The notes beneath the pieces are model-generated. The model had not been told where the DNA came from, did not search any database, and worked only from the letters and a program-made list of their open reading frames with translations. The position numbers were made by a program, and so were the translations under genes. From contig JAQTNF010000036.1 in the NCBI GenBank assembly GCA_028713995.1, forward strand, positions 1-39,689: 39,689 bases of DNA. Direction: 5' to 3'. How positions within the stretch are numbered: the first letter of the stretch is position 1; each line of letters opens with the position of its first letter. This document shows, one piece after another, positions 20,849 through 29,356 of this stretch. The DNA is from Deltaproteobacteria bacterium (GTDB lineage Bacteria; Myxococcota_A; Polyangia; JAAYKL01).

Positions 20849-22270
20849 CTAGTTTTTTCGCATGTGAGGCGTGACGATGCGGTGTTTCTTGAGCAATGTG
20901 TAGAGGCGGGAGCGGGACAGACCGGAGATCTCACAGGCCTCGGGTATGTCGCCTTGCGTATGGGAAAGAATTCCGAGCAGATATTTTCGTTCCGCCTCGG
21001 CAACGGCCCGGGTCCGCACATCTTCGAGGTTGGGCATTTTCGCCGCGTCGTCGAACTTCGAAAACGGCGCGTCACCTCCGGCCGGATCGGGCGCGATTGA
21101 TTCCCTGGCGAGTTGCGTGCGGATGTTCAACGGCAGGTCCTTGGGATAAAGCAGCGGATTGCGACCGGCCGAAGCCAGCGCCCGCTCCAAGGCCTGGGTC
21201 AATTCTCGCACGTTGCCTGGCCAGTCATATCTTGCAAGCACGTCGAAGAACTCCGGTGAAACCCCCTTCGTCTCGACACCGTATTGTTCGCACAAGCGTG
21301 CGATGTAGTAGAGCGCCAGGTCTTTGAGATCCTCCTTGCGCTCCCGAAGCGACGGCAGCGGAATGACGAGCGTGCGAAGGCGAAAGAGCAGATCCTCCCG
21401 GAATTGCCCTCTTTCGGCCATGGCGGCCAGATCGCGGTTCGTCGCCGCGACAAGTCTGAAATCGCTTTGTAACTCCTTCTTGCCGCCCACCGGGCGAAAC
21501 CGCCGTTCCTGAAGCACCCGAAGAAATGTCTTTTGTATGCTTTGCGGAAGCTCGCCGACTTCATCGAGGAAAAGCGTGCCCTGATCCGCCTGCGCGACCA
21601 GACCCTCGCGGCTGCGATCCGCCCCGGTATAGGCGCCTTTTTCGTGGCCAAACAGCACGCTCTCCACGAGCGTCTCGGGCAACGCCGAGCAGTCGACGAC
21701 AACGAAGTTCTTGTCCGCGTACGCGCTGTTTTGATGAATCGCCATTGCGAAAAGCTCTTTGCCGGTGCCTGACTCCCCGGTGATCAGGACATTGGCGCTG
21801 CTGCCGGCGGCCTGTGCCACGAGATCCAAGCTCTCGCCGATCACCGTGCTTCTGCCGATGATCCTTTCGCGCTTCAGCGCCACCGCCAGCTGGCGATTCT
21901 TCTTCTCTTCCTGGTATTGCAGAGCGCGAGTGACAAGCAGCGTGATGTCCTTCGCCGAGGAAGGTTTTTGGATGTAATCCCAGGCTCCGTTCTTTATCGC
22001 CAACTCCGCGCCGTCCGGATCGCCGAAGCCGGTCATGATGATCACTTCCGTAAGGGGAGCGTTCCTGCGGATTCGCGGCAGGAGATCCAGACCGCTTCCG
22101 TCCGGCAGGCGCACGTCCAGCAAAACGACGTCGAATTTGTTCGCATTGGCCGCCCCGGAGCCTTGTTCGAGCGTAAAAGCGCTCGACACGTCGTGCCCCA
22201 TCCGCCTGATGACCGCGGTAATCGATTCGCAATTCGCCTTGTCGTCGTCGATGATGAGTACGTTCGCCAT
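20849..22270 (-). CDS. Sigma-54-dependent response regulator, NtrC family (GAYTGA variant)
   Basis: 473 residues from ATG 22270. The receiver has LIIDDD, phospho-acceptor Asp52 in VVLLDVRLPDGSG and QKPSS. The AAA+ domain has Walker A GESGTGKE (165-172), the sigma-54 loop as GAYTGA (212-217, Tyr for Phe), DEVGE, ATNRDLAAM and [13 protein letters not shown] Fis-type helix-turn-helix is at the C-terminus (GDIPEACEISGLSRSRLYTL). Base composition is lower in GC than most of the window. It is the likely regulator of the three sigma-54 promoters around it and the likely phosphate acceptor of the nearby hybrid kinase. Both links are inferred from position. An in-frame TTG at 22291 is a weaker start. 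Confidence 0.9.
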   Translation of the reverse strand: MANVLIIDDDKANCESITAVIRRMGHDVSSAFTLEQGSGAANANKFDVVLLDVRLPDGSGLDLLPRIRRNAPLTEVIIMTGFGDPDGAELAIKNGAWDYIQKPSSAKDITLLVTRALQYQEEKKNRQLAVALKRERIIGRSTVIGESLDLVAQAAGSSANVLITGESGTGKELFAMAIHQNSAYADKNFVVVDCSALPETLVESVLFGHEKGAYTGADRSREGLVAQADQGTLFLDEVGELPQSIQKTFLRVLQERRFRPVGGKKELQSDFRLVAATNRDLAAMAERGQFREDLLFRLRTLVIPLPSLRERKEDLKDLALYYIARLCEQYGVETKGVSPEFFDVLARYDWPGNVRELTQALERALASAGRNPLLYPKDLPLNIRTQLARESIAPDPAGGDAPFSKFDDAAKMPNLEDVRTRAVAEAERKYLLGILSHTQGDIPEACEISGLSRSRLYTLLKKHRIVTPHMRKN

Positions 22271-22355
22271 GTCGGTTTTCCCGCCAGCCAACTCATACTG
22301 CCTCTCAAAAACAATTCAACCTCTGCTTTCCTTCGATTTCGTTTCCACGATTCGC

Positions 22356-22371
22356 TGGCTCGTTTTTTGCT
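22356..22371 (+). promoter_or_regulatory. Sigma-54 (-24/-12) promoter of the pseudo-receiver gene
   Basis: TGGCTCG, TTTT, TTGCT: one base from the -24 consensus TGGCACG, and a full match to TTGCW, with the exact GG-N10-GC spacing. Predicted start near 22382, about 35 bases before ATG 22417. It lies in the AT-rich spacer between the divergent NtrC-type regulator and the small gene at 22417. It is the best consensus match of the three in this block. Confidence 0.75.
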
Positions 22372-22416
22372 TACAAGAATCCGTTTGAGAATGGAAACAC
22401 TGAATTTTCATCCAAA

Positions 22417-22854
22417 ATGCCGATGACGATGAACTACCTCTATGCCCCGGAATCGATTGGCGACGGTGAATCCATTTTGAAGGAAATACGCGAAATCGTC
22501 GGCGACGATGACGGGATCGAGATGTTTCGCGATTCGATGTCATTGTCGATGAGGTTGAGGCGCCTCGACAACCGCAACGTGGGCTTTGTCGTGATTCTTG
22601 CAACGAAGAGGAAAGACCTCCTGGACATCATCTCCATTTGCGAGGGTTTCCACTCCGCCGACATCGTCCTTCTGGTGCCGGACGGGGAGCAGGCGACCGT
22701 CACGCTGGCGCATCTTCTCAGGCCCAGATTTTTCGGAAGAATGAACCGAGACTTGCCCAACGCCCTGAACGTTTTGAGAAAACTGCATAAAAAGAATGAA
22801 GAGAATCAATCGGATGAGTGGGCTGCCGTTGGAACCGCAGGGAAGAACATCTGA
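22417..22854 (+). CDS. Receiver-like protein without a phospho-acceptor (pseudo-receiver)
   Basis: 145 residues. The pattern of beta strands and helices follows a receiver domain: MNYLYAPE, a long helix (ILKEIREIVGDDDGIEMFRD), NVGFVVILATKRKDLLDIIS, ADIVLLVPDGEQ and FFGRMNRDLPNALNVLRKLH. The strand where Asp should be phosphorylated reads FVVILATKRK, with no Asp, and no early acidic pair is present. I therefore expect a protein-interaction module rather than a phosphorelay step. Three in-frame ATGs (22417, 22423, 22429) are possible; none has a strong ribosome site. It diverges from the NtrC-type regulator and has its own sigma-54 promoter. The fold assignment is tentative. Confidence 0.6.
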   Translation: MPMTMNYLYAPESIGDGESILKEIREIVGDDDGIEMFRDSMSLSMRLRRLDNRNVGFVVILATKRKDLLDIISICEGFHSADIVLLVPDGEQATVTLAHLLRPRFFGRMNRDLPNALNVLRKLHKKNEENQSDEWAAVGTAGKNI

Positions 22855-22974
22855 CATTGCCTCTCTTCCCAGCCGTGAACGCAGGCCTGAGCCAACAGGA
22901 ATGAGGGAGACCGGCACGGTGACGGTCTTCGTCACGATGCCACGCGCCGTCGGACGCCGGTGCGAACCGTCTTT

Positions 22975-23005
22975 GCCTGCATATTTTTGCTTGCATATTG
23001 CAGGC
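22975..23005. promoter_or_regulatory. Inverted repeat with internal direct repeat upstream of the GAF gene
   Basis: GCCTGCA (22975-22981) pairs with TGCAGGC (22999-23005). The interior holds two copies of GCATATT. This AT-rich element stands out in the 208-bp spacer between the pseudo-receiver and GAF genes, about 58 bp before the GAF start. It could be an operator or an RNA hairpin. The rest of the spacer shows nothing recognisable. Confidence 0.35.
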
Positions 23006-23062
23006 CCGCGGCTTGGCTGATAGCGTATCCCGGCACGAGCGATTGCGTCGAGGTGTCTAGCG

Positions 23063-25096
23063 GTGTCCGATCTCGCAACGAAAATCAGACGGTTGGAAGA
23101 GGCTGGCCGAAAGCTCGCGGCCGATCCGGAGCCTGCCGATCTTTGCCAGCGCGTCGTGGACGTGGTGGCCGAGGCCTTCCGCATGGACATCTGCGCCCTG
23201 TTCCTCGTCGAGGACCGGGGCAGGACGGTCCTGGCCGCCCACTACCACTACCAGGTGGACGACGCGTTCCGCGAGATCCCCGTGGGCAAGGGCCTCGTCG
23301 GCTGGGTGGCGGAGCACGGTGAGCCCGCGCTCGTACCTGACGTGCGGGCCGAGCCGCGCTACCTGAACGCCATCGACACCGCGCGCTCCGAGGTGACCGT
23401 CCCGCTGCGGCACGAGGGCAAGGTTATCGGCGTGATCGACCTCGAGAGCCGCGAGCCGGCAGCCTTCGACAGGGACGATCTCCTGCTCCTGTCCGTGTTC
23501 GCGGGCCAGGCCGGGGCCATCCTCGGCGCTGCCCGCGCCCGCGCCGCGCTCGAGGAGGAGATCTCGCGTCTCACGGCCAAGGCGGCGCGCTTCGAGCTCA
23601 TCCACCGCGTGGGCCAGACCCTGGTGGATGGCCCGGATCTCAAGACCGCGATGCAGCGCGTGGCCGAGCTCGTGGCCACGAGCCTCGGGTACAACCACAC
23701 CTCCGTGCTGCTGTTCGATCCGGCGCTCGAGGAGCTCGAGATCATCTCGGCCTACGGCTACTGCGACACCAAGGGGCTTCGGATTCCCGTCTCCCAGGGC
23801 GCCACGGGCTACGCCGCGCGCCACGGGGAGCCGGTCATCATCTCGGACGTGACGAGCGACCCCCGCTACGTGAAGGGCCTTCGCAACGGGCGTTCCGAGC
23901 TGGCCGTGCCCGTCACGCGCGGCGGCGCCGTGTGCGGCGTCATCGACGTGGAGAGCCCGGATCTCGCGGCCTTCGGCGAGAAGGACGTGGCCCTGCTCCA
24001 GGTGGTTGCCTCCTACACGGCCGCCGCGGTCGCGGCTGCGTGCTGCGAGGAGAGCCTCGCGCAGGAGCGGGCCGCGCACGCGCGCACCGAGCTCAAGGTG
24101 CAGCTGCTCGGCAGGGTCGGCGAGGCCCTGAACGCCATCGTCGAGCCCGACGCCCTGTTCGCCGAGATCCTGAGGCTGGCCGCGGAGGTGCTGCACTACG
24201 ACCGCTCGGCCATCCTCCTCGTCGAGCCCGAGACGGGCCACCTGGTCCTCTCCCACAGCCGCGGCTACCCCGAGACCGAGCGCGGCAGCCGCGTCCCGGC
24301 CAACGAGGGCGTCACCGGTCGCGCGTACCGCCTGGGTCAGCCGGTGCTCGTGTCCTCGGTGGAGAAGGACGAGGGCTACATCGAGGTGGCACCCGGAGCC
24401 AAGTCCGAGATGGCCATCCCCCTGCGGGCCGGCAACGAGTGCATCGGCATTCTCGACGTGGAGAGCGTGGAAAGCGTTTTTACGCGCGCCGACCTGGGTC
24501 TCCTCGCGGCGTTCGGCGAGCAGGTCTCGACGGCGCTGACGTCCTCGCGCCTGCGGGCTGACGCGGCGCGGCAGGTGCGGACTCTCGACGAGCGCGCGAG
24601 GCGGCTCGACCTCCTGAACAGGGTGGCGCGCTCGCTCACGCGCCGGCTCGCCATCGACGACCTCATCGAGGTCATCCTGCGCCTGTGCACCGAGGCGTTC
24701 GACATCGACCACTGCGCGATCCTGCTCAAGGACGACACGGCCCCGGACACGCTCGTCCTGCGCGCGGCCATCGGCTACGACCGGGACGCCCCGCGGCGGC
24801 TGCCTCTCGGCAAGGGCATCACGGGACACGTGGCCTCGAGCGGGGTGCCGGCGCTCGTCCCGGACGTGACGCAGGATCCGCGCTACGTGACGGGCATGAG
24901 CGGCGGGCGGGCCGAGATGGCCGCTCCCTTGCGCGTGTTCGGCGACATCATCGGCGTGCTCGACGCGGAGAGCGCGGACGTGGGGGCCTTCGGCGAGGAG
25001 GATCTCGATCTCTTCGCCAGCTTCGCCGCGCAGGCCGCCGTGGCGATCCACAACGCGAACATGGCCGCGCGGTCCGACGGCGCGGGCGGCCGCTAG
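23063..25096 (+). CDS. Protein of four tandem GAF domains without output domain
   Basis: 677 residues made of four GAF domains at about 25-160, 185-325, 350-490 and 520-668. Each ends with the same signature: VPLRHEGKVIGVIDLES, VPVTRGGAVCGVIDVES, IPLRAGNECIGILDVES and APLRVFGDIIGVLDAES. Each also contains a variant of G(K/A)G(L/I)xG(W/H)VA...G.PALVPDV..DPRY. Short helical linkers join them. GAF domains bind small ligands or chromophores and usually pass the signal to a kinase, cyclase or phosphatase domain. Here none follows, so the protein must act through a partner. The start is GTG 23063 after GAGGTG. The CorC-type gene begins 4 bp after its stop. Confidence 0.88.
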   Translation: MSDLATKIRRLEEAGRKLAADPEPADLCQRVVDVVAEAFRMDICALFLVEDRGRTVLAAHYHYQVDDAFREIPVGKGLVGWVAEHGEPALVPDVRAEPRYLNAIDTARSEVTVPLRHEGKVIGVIDLESREPAAFDRDDLLLLSVFAGQAGAILGAARARAALEEEISRLTAKAARFELIHRVGQTLVDGPDLKTAMQRVAELVATSLGYNHTSVLLFDPALEELEIISAYGYCDTKGLRIPVSQGATGYAARHGEPVIISDVTSDPRYVKGLRNGRSELAVPVTRGGAVCGVIDVESPDLAAFGEKDVALLQVVASYTAAAVAAACCEESLAQERAAHARTELKVQLLGRVGEALNAIVEPDALFAEILRLAAEVLHYDRSAILLVEPETGHLVLSHSRGYPETERGSRVPANEGVTGRAYRLGQPVLVSSVEKDEGYIEVAPGAKSEMAIPLRAGNECIGILDVESVESVFTRADLGLLAAFGEQVSTALTSSRLRADAARQVRTLDERARRLDLLNRVARSLTRRLAIDDLIEVILRLCTEAFDIDHCAILLKDDTAPDTLVLRAAIGYDRDAPRRLPLGKGITGHVASSGVPALVPDVTQDPRYVTGMSGGRAEMAAPLRVFGDIIGVLDAESADVGAFGEEDLDLFASFAAQAAVAIHNANMAARSDGAGGR

Positions 25097-25100
25097 CGCC

Positions 25101-26405
25101 ATGGACGACGCCCAATCAGCTCCCCTGATCGAGATCCTGGGCATCGTGGCCTGCCTGGCCGGCAGCTTCTTCTTCTCGGGCGCTGAGACGGCTCTCACGC
25201 GCATCACCGCGAACCGCGCCCGCCACCTCATCGAGTCCGAGCCCGGACGCTACGGGCTCCTGCGGTTCTGGATCGAGAACAGGCGCCGGATCATCGCCGC
25301 GCTGCTCGTGGGCAACAACCTCGTCAACATCCTGTGCTCGATCCTGGCCTACCGCCTGGCCGAGCGCTACGTGCCGAACTACGCCGAGGCCCTCTCGGTC
25401 TTCGGCATGACCCTCGTCATCCTGGCCTTCGCCGAGATCACGCCCAAGAGCCTGGCCCTGCACTATGCCGAGCGCATCGCGGTGCCGGTGCTGCGCGTGG
25501 TGTGGGTGCTCGACAAGCTCCTGTGGATCGTGACGGCGCCCTTGTCCCGCATCCCGGGGCTGTTCCTGCGCGGCGGCGTGAGCGGTCCGGAGGAGCCGCC
25601 CGTGACCGAGGACGAAATTGAGTTCCACATCCGGCTCGGCCACGACCACGAGGTGTTCGAGGAGAAGGAGCAGGGCGATCTCCTGATGTCGGCCGTGGAG
25701 TTCTCGGAGACCACCGTGCGGCAGGTCATGGTCCCGCGCACCGACATCTTCGCGCTCGAGGAGTCGACGCCCGTCGGCGAAGCGCTCGAGGCGGTCATCT
25801 CGCAGGGCTACTCGCGCATCCCGGTCTCGCGCGACAGCCTCGACGACATCGTGGGCCTGCTCTACTCGAAGGACCTCCTGCGCCAGATCGAGAAAGCGCG
25901 CGGCGACGAGCGCGGGACCATCACCCCGCTCCTGCGCAAGCCGCCGTTCTTCGTGCCCGAGACCCTCAAGATCAGCACGCTGCTCGCCGCCATGCGCCGC
26001 CGGCGCCAGCACATGGCCGTCGTGGTCGACGAGTTCGGCGGCACCGCGGGCCTCGTCACCATGGAGGACATCATCGAGGAGCTCGTCGGCGAGATCGGCG
26101 ACGAGTTCGACGTGGACAATCCCATGATCCGCAAGGCCGAGGACGGCCGGTGGATCGTGGACGCCCGCGTCTCTGTCCGCGATCTCGAGGGCGCAACCGG
26201 CATCGCCCTGCCCGACTCCGCGGAGTACGAGTCCGTGGGCGGCTTCGTCACGGCCGAGTGCGGGTGCATTCCGGAGACGGGCCGGGTCGTGGCGGCCGCG
26301 GGGCATGAGTTCAAGGTGGTCGAGGCCGACGCCCGGAGGGTGCTGCGGCTGTCCATCGGGTCCACCGGCGAGGTTGCCCCTGTCGCCGATCGCCCCGATG
26401 ATTGA
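25101..26405 (+). CDS. CorC/HlyC-family membrane protein (CNNM, CBS pair, CorC domain)
   Basis: 434 residues. The CNNM/DUF21 membrane domain (about 5-190) opens with GIVACLAGSFFFSGAETALT and includes NNLVNILCSILAYRL and EITPKSLALHYAERIA. A CBS pair follows at about 205-330 (VRQVMVPRTDIFALE, GYSRIPVSRDSLDDIVGLLY, MAVVVDEFGGTAGLVTMEDI). The C-terminal CorC_HlyC domain (about 345-425) contains GRWIVDARVSVRDLE. Members are linked to magnesium or cobalt export or membrane-stress resistance; the haemolysin label is historical. It starts 4 bp after the GAF gene stop, so the two are co-transcribed. Its last 8 bp overlap the next gene. Confidence 0.9.
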   Translation: MDDAQSAPLIEILGIVACLAGSFFFSGAETALTRITANRARHLIESEPGRYGLLRFWIENRRRIIAALLVGNNLVNILCSILAYRLAERYVPNYAEALSVFGMTLVILAFAEITPKSLALHYAERIAVPVLRVVWVLDKLLWIVTAPLSRIPGLFLRGGVSGPEEPPVTEDEIEFHIRLGHDHEVFEEKEQGDLLMSAVEFSETTVRQVMVPRTDIFALEESTPVGEALEAVISQGYSRIPVSRDSLDDIVGLLYSKDLLRQIEKARGDERGTITPLLRKPPFFVPETLKISTLLAAMRRRRQHMAVVVDEFGGTAGLVTMEDIIEELVGEIGDEFDVDNPMIRKAEDGRWIVDARVSVRDLEGATGIALPDSAEYESVGGFVTAECGCIPETGRVVAAAGHEFKVVEADARRVLRLSIGSTGEVAPVADRPDD

Positions 26406-27003
26406 CGAGGTCATTTCGCTTCTGCGCGCGCAGGCGCGCGGTCGCCGCGTGACCGTCGCCGTCTTTTGCCGGGGCAACCCCGCGCTCGTCGCACGCGTGG
26501 CCGCCGAGGGCCATCCGACCCTGGTCGTGGGCGACAGGTTCGGCCCTTTGCACGCGGCGTTTGGACTCGTCCCGCGCGAGCCGGGCGACGGGCTGGTCTT
26601 CGCCGAGGCGCGCCTCGACGCCCTGCCCGTGGCGCCCGGAAGCGTCGACGTGGTCATCCTGTCCATGGGCCTGCCGTCCCGCGTGGCCCCTGCGTCCGCG
26701 ATCTCGCTCTTCATGGACCTCGTGAAGCCCGGCGGGCTCGTGGTCTGGCCCCACCCCGCTTCGGACACGGCGCGCGGGCGCCTCGGCACAATGCTCGTCC
26801 CCTGGCGGCCGGGCATGGCGCGGGCCGTTCCGAGGCACGAGCAGAGCGCGCTCGCGATGCGGTGCGGGCTTTCGAACGTAGCGCAAATCGCCGCGGCGCG
26901 GCCGTTCTTCCCGTGGGTGATCACGTGGGGCAGGGTCGGGCCGCGGCCATGGTTGAAAAAAGTGGGGCATGGCCTTTCGGGGCCAAACATTGTAGAGTCT
27001 TGA
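26398..27003 (+). CDS. Methyltransferase-like protein, degenerate SAM site
   Basis: 201 residues with the outline of a class I methyltransferase: VTVAVFCRGNPALVARVAAE, then PTLVVGDRFGPLHAA, ARLDALPVAPGSVDVVILSM (motif like the post-II strand) and FMDLVKPGGLVVWPHP (motif like L-x-P-G-G-x-L). The glycine-rich SAM loop is replaced by FCRGNPALV, so cofactor binding is doubtful. ATG 26398 overlaps the CorC-type stop region by 8 bp, indicating the same transcript. It ends 55 bp before the membrane protein gene. Fold recognition is moderate; activity is unknown. Confidence 0.6.
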   Translation: MIDEVISLLRAQARGRRVTVAVFCRGNPALVARVAAEGHPTLVVGDRFGPLHAAFGLVPREPGDGLVFAEARLDALPVAPGSVDVVILSMGLPSRVAPASAISLFMDLVKPGGLVVWPHPASDTARGRLGTMLVPWRPGMARAVPRHEQSALAMRCGLSNVAQIAAARPFFPWVITWGRVGPRPWLKKVGHGLSGPNIVES

Positions 27004-27058
27004 TGTCCGATCGCGCGAACGCGCGGCGGCCAAAAGAAAAAATGCGAGGGTGCAAGAG

Positions 27059-27754
27059 ATGAACATCGAGCGTTCCATTGTGTTCATCTTCAACGACAAG
27101 CAATGGCCGAAGAAGGTGCTGCTCGGGGGTGTGTTCAGCCTGCTCTTCTTCACCGTCTTCTTCGCGTTCGTGGTGGCCGGCTACGTGATGCGGGTCTTCT
27201 GCAACGCCCTCGAGGGGCGCGACGCGAACCTCCCGGACTGGGATGACCTCGGCGGGTTCTTCAACGAGGGCCTCCTGCCGGTCATGATCGGCATCCTCTA
27301 CACGGTGCCCTTCATCGCGCTCTTCATCCTGGAGCAGATTGTCCATGCCATCGTGGGCTTCAGCTTTTCCGCGTTCCTCGTTTTCGGCATGGTGAACCTC
27401 TTCATCAACGCGCTCGTGGGCCTCGTCATCTCGGTGCTCTTCCCGCTCGGCATGGTGCGCTTCGCGGTCAAACGCTCCACCCGCGCGGCCTTTGAGTTCC
27501 GGCACATCTTCGACTTCATCAAGCGCAACCCGGGCACGTACCTCACGGCGTGGGCCGTTTCCACCTTCCTCTTCGGCCTCATCGGCGCAGTGGGGCTCGT
27601 GGGCCTCTTCGTGGGCGTGGCGGTCACCGGCTTCGCCTCGGCGCTTATGTCCGCGCACCTTTACGCCGCCGCCTACCGCGCGTCGAGGCCCTTCGCCGAC
27701 GACCGGGACGGCGAGCTTCGGGCCTCCATGGCCCTCCCGCCGCCGTTGCACTGA
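27059..27754 (+). CDS. DUF4013-like multi-pass membrane protein
   Basis: 231 residues with at least four hydrophobic segments: LLGGVFSLLFFTVFFAFVVA, VMIGILYTVPFIALFIL, LVFGMVNLFINALVGLVISV and TFLFGLIGAVGLVGLFVGVA. The motif GYVMRVFCNALEGRDANLPD followed by WDDLGGFFNEGL is typical of DUF4013 proteins, whose function is not known. ATG 27059 has GCGAGGGTGCAAGAG ahead of it. The 55-bp leader contains a GGCC-TTTCG-GGCC-type hairpin just before the end of the preceding gene. The secreted repeat protein follows after 54 bp. Confidence 0.75.
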   Translation: MNIERSIVFIFNDKQWPKKVLLGGVFSLLFFTVFFAFVVAGYVMRVFCNALEGRDANLPDWDDLGGFFNEGLLPVMIGILYTVPFIALFILEQIVHAIVGFSFSAFLVFGMVNLFINALVGLVISVLFPLGMVRFAVKRSTRAAFEFRHIFDFIKRNPGTYLTAWAVSTFLFGLIGAVGLVGLFVGVAVTGFASALMSAHLYAAAYRASRPFADDRDGELRASMALPPPLH

Positions 27755-27808
27755 GAACCGTGAATCCTCCGCCGTGGGGCGGCGTCCAAACAAGAAGGAG
27801 GAAGAGGC

Positions 27809-28993
27809 ATGAGACCGCCGGGACGATTCGCTGCCGTGATCGCCGTCGCCTTTTTCGCGATTGGGCAGGGCGCTTTGGCCGAGCGCACGCAGGACGCGCT
27901 CAAGGCCGATCTCGACAAGGCCTCGGCCGATCTGGGCAAGGGGTACACGCGGCTCGGGGAGGCACGCGCGGGCGGCCTCGGCGAGGGTCAGACCGCCACG
28001 TTCAGCTACCTGCTCAAGGCCGGCGTCTGCTACCGGTTCATGGCCGTGGGCGGCGACGACGTGAAGGATCTCGACCTTCGCCTCTACGGGGACGGCGCCC
28101 TGCTCGCCTCGGACGCGGGCGCGGTGTCGCGGCCGTTCGCCGAGCACTGCGCGAAAGCGGACATAAAGGCCGAGGTCAGGCTCGAGATGTACAAGGGCAA
28201 AGGCTCGTTCGCCTTCGGCGTCTTCGTGAAGGGAGCGGGCGCGGCCACGGGCGGCCAGGAGGCCCTGCTCAAGGATCTTACGGCCGCGGGCAAAAGCTTC
28301 GGGGCCGGCATGGAGCCTTCCGGCGCTCCCCACGTGGGCCAGCTCGGCCACAGGGAGACCGAGACCGTGGAGATGGAGCTCGACGGCGCGCGCTGCTACA
28401 AGTTCGTGGCCGTGGGCGCACCCGGCGTCACCGACCTCAACATGTGGATCCTCGTGGACGGCGCCGAGGTCGGCAGCGACCGCATCTCGGGCATGCGGCC
28501 CGTGGTGGAGTGGTGCGCGCCCGGGCGCACGCGTGCGTCGGTCAAGCTCTCCATGTACGGCGGCTCGGGCGCCTACGCGCTCGGCGTTTTCGGCGCGCCC
28601 ACGCCCGGCGTGAAGGCCACCGAGAAGGTGGGCGGCGCGGAATCGGACTTCGTCGCGAACCGCATCCGGCAGCTCCACGCCCAGCTCGGCAAGGGCCGGG
28701 CCGCGTCCTCGGCCGTGCTGCGCGGCAACCTCGCCACGGGCGACGAGCAGGTGTTCAAGGTGCGCATGGCGGGCGGGCACTGCTACACCATCATCACCGC
28801 GGGCGCCCCGTCCGTGCGCGATCTCAACCTCTCGCTCGTCGACCGCGGGCGCGAGATCCAAAGCGACAAGACCAATACCAACTTCCCATCGCTCGACACG
28901 AGCCCCTGCCCCGCGTTCACGGGCGAGTACCTCGTCAAGGTGCGCATGTTCTCGGGCTCGGGCCAGTTCGGCGTGCAGGTCTTCTCGGACTAG
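27809..28993 (+). CDS. Secreted protein with three PPC-like repeats
   Basis: 394 residues. A signal peptide ends at about GALA|ER (24). Three repeats of about 115-120 residues follow. Each has a Cys-containing strand (CYRFMAVGGDDVKDLDLRLY, CYKFVAVGAPGVTDLNMWIL, CYTIITAGAPSVRDLNLSLV), a second Cys 35-40 residues later, and a closing strand (MYKGKGSFAFGVFV, MYGGSGAYALGVFG, MFSGSGQFGVQVFS). The paired cysteines probably form one disulfide per repeat. The repeats look like pre-peptidase C-terminal (PPC) beta-sandwiches. ATG 27809 has AAGAAGGAGGAAGAGGC upstream. No catalytic domain is present, so a binding or structural role is likely. Confidence 0.75.
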   Translation: MRPPGRFAAVIAVAFFAIGQGALAERTQDALKADLDKASADLGKGYTRLGEARAGGLGEGQTATFSYLLKAGVCYRFMAVGGDDVKDLDLRLYGDGALLASDAGAVSRPFAEHCAKADIKAEVRLEMYKGKGSFAFGVFVKGAGAATGGQEALLKDLTAAGKSFGAGMEPSGAPHVGQLGHRETETVEMELDGARCYKFVAVGAPGVTDLNMWILVDGAEVGSDRISGMRPVVEWCAPGRTRASVKLSMYGGSGAYALGVFGAPTPGVKATEKVGGAESDFVANRIRQLHAQLGKGRAASSAVLRGNLATGDEQVFKVRMAGGHCYTIITAGAPSVRDLNLSLVDRGREIQSDKTNTNFPSLDTSPCPAFTGEYLVKVRMFSGSGQFGVQVFSD

Positions 28994-29133
28994 GGCCGCG
29001 ACCGCGTCGCATTACATACGCCCGATCCGCGATCCACCCGTTCCCCTGTCTTTGTTCGTTTCCACCCTCTCGGTGTTCCCGCGCAAGCGCCGCGGGGCCG
29101 ACGTCGGTGCCGCGTACGGTCAGCTGCTGGCCG

Positions 29134-29352
29134 TCAGCAAACCCACTTGAGCTTCAGCTTCCTGTGGTTCACGGCGCACTCGCGGAGGTACAGGTTGATG
29201 AGGCTCTGGTAGGGAATGCCCAGCTCTTCGGCGAGCGCCTTGAAATACTCCACCGACGCCTTGTCGAGCCGGATCGTGACCGGCTGCTTGAGGAGCGTCG
29301 CGTAGGGGTTCTTCTCGCCCTTCATCTTCGAAAAGTCATAGTTCGATCGCAT
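29134..29352 (-). CDS. brnA: BrnA-type antitoxin (ribbon-helix-helix)
   Basis: 72 residues. PVTIRLDKASVEYFKALAEE, then GIPYQSLINLYLRECA, is the ribbon-helix-helix DNA-binding fold found at the C-terminus of BrnA/CopG-like antitoxins. In intact brnTA operons it neutralises the BrnT RNase and represses the operon. Here the upstream partner is only a 38-codon stub (29357-29473), 4 bp away. The antitoxin frame is intact and may now act as a solitary repressor. A perfect palindrome at 29476-29486 is a likely operator. Confidence 0.8.
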   Translation of the reverse strand: MRSNYDFSKMKGEKNPYATLLKQPVTIRLDKASVEYFKALAEELGIPYQSLINLYLRECAVNHRKLKLKWVC

Positions 29353-29356
29353 GGCG

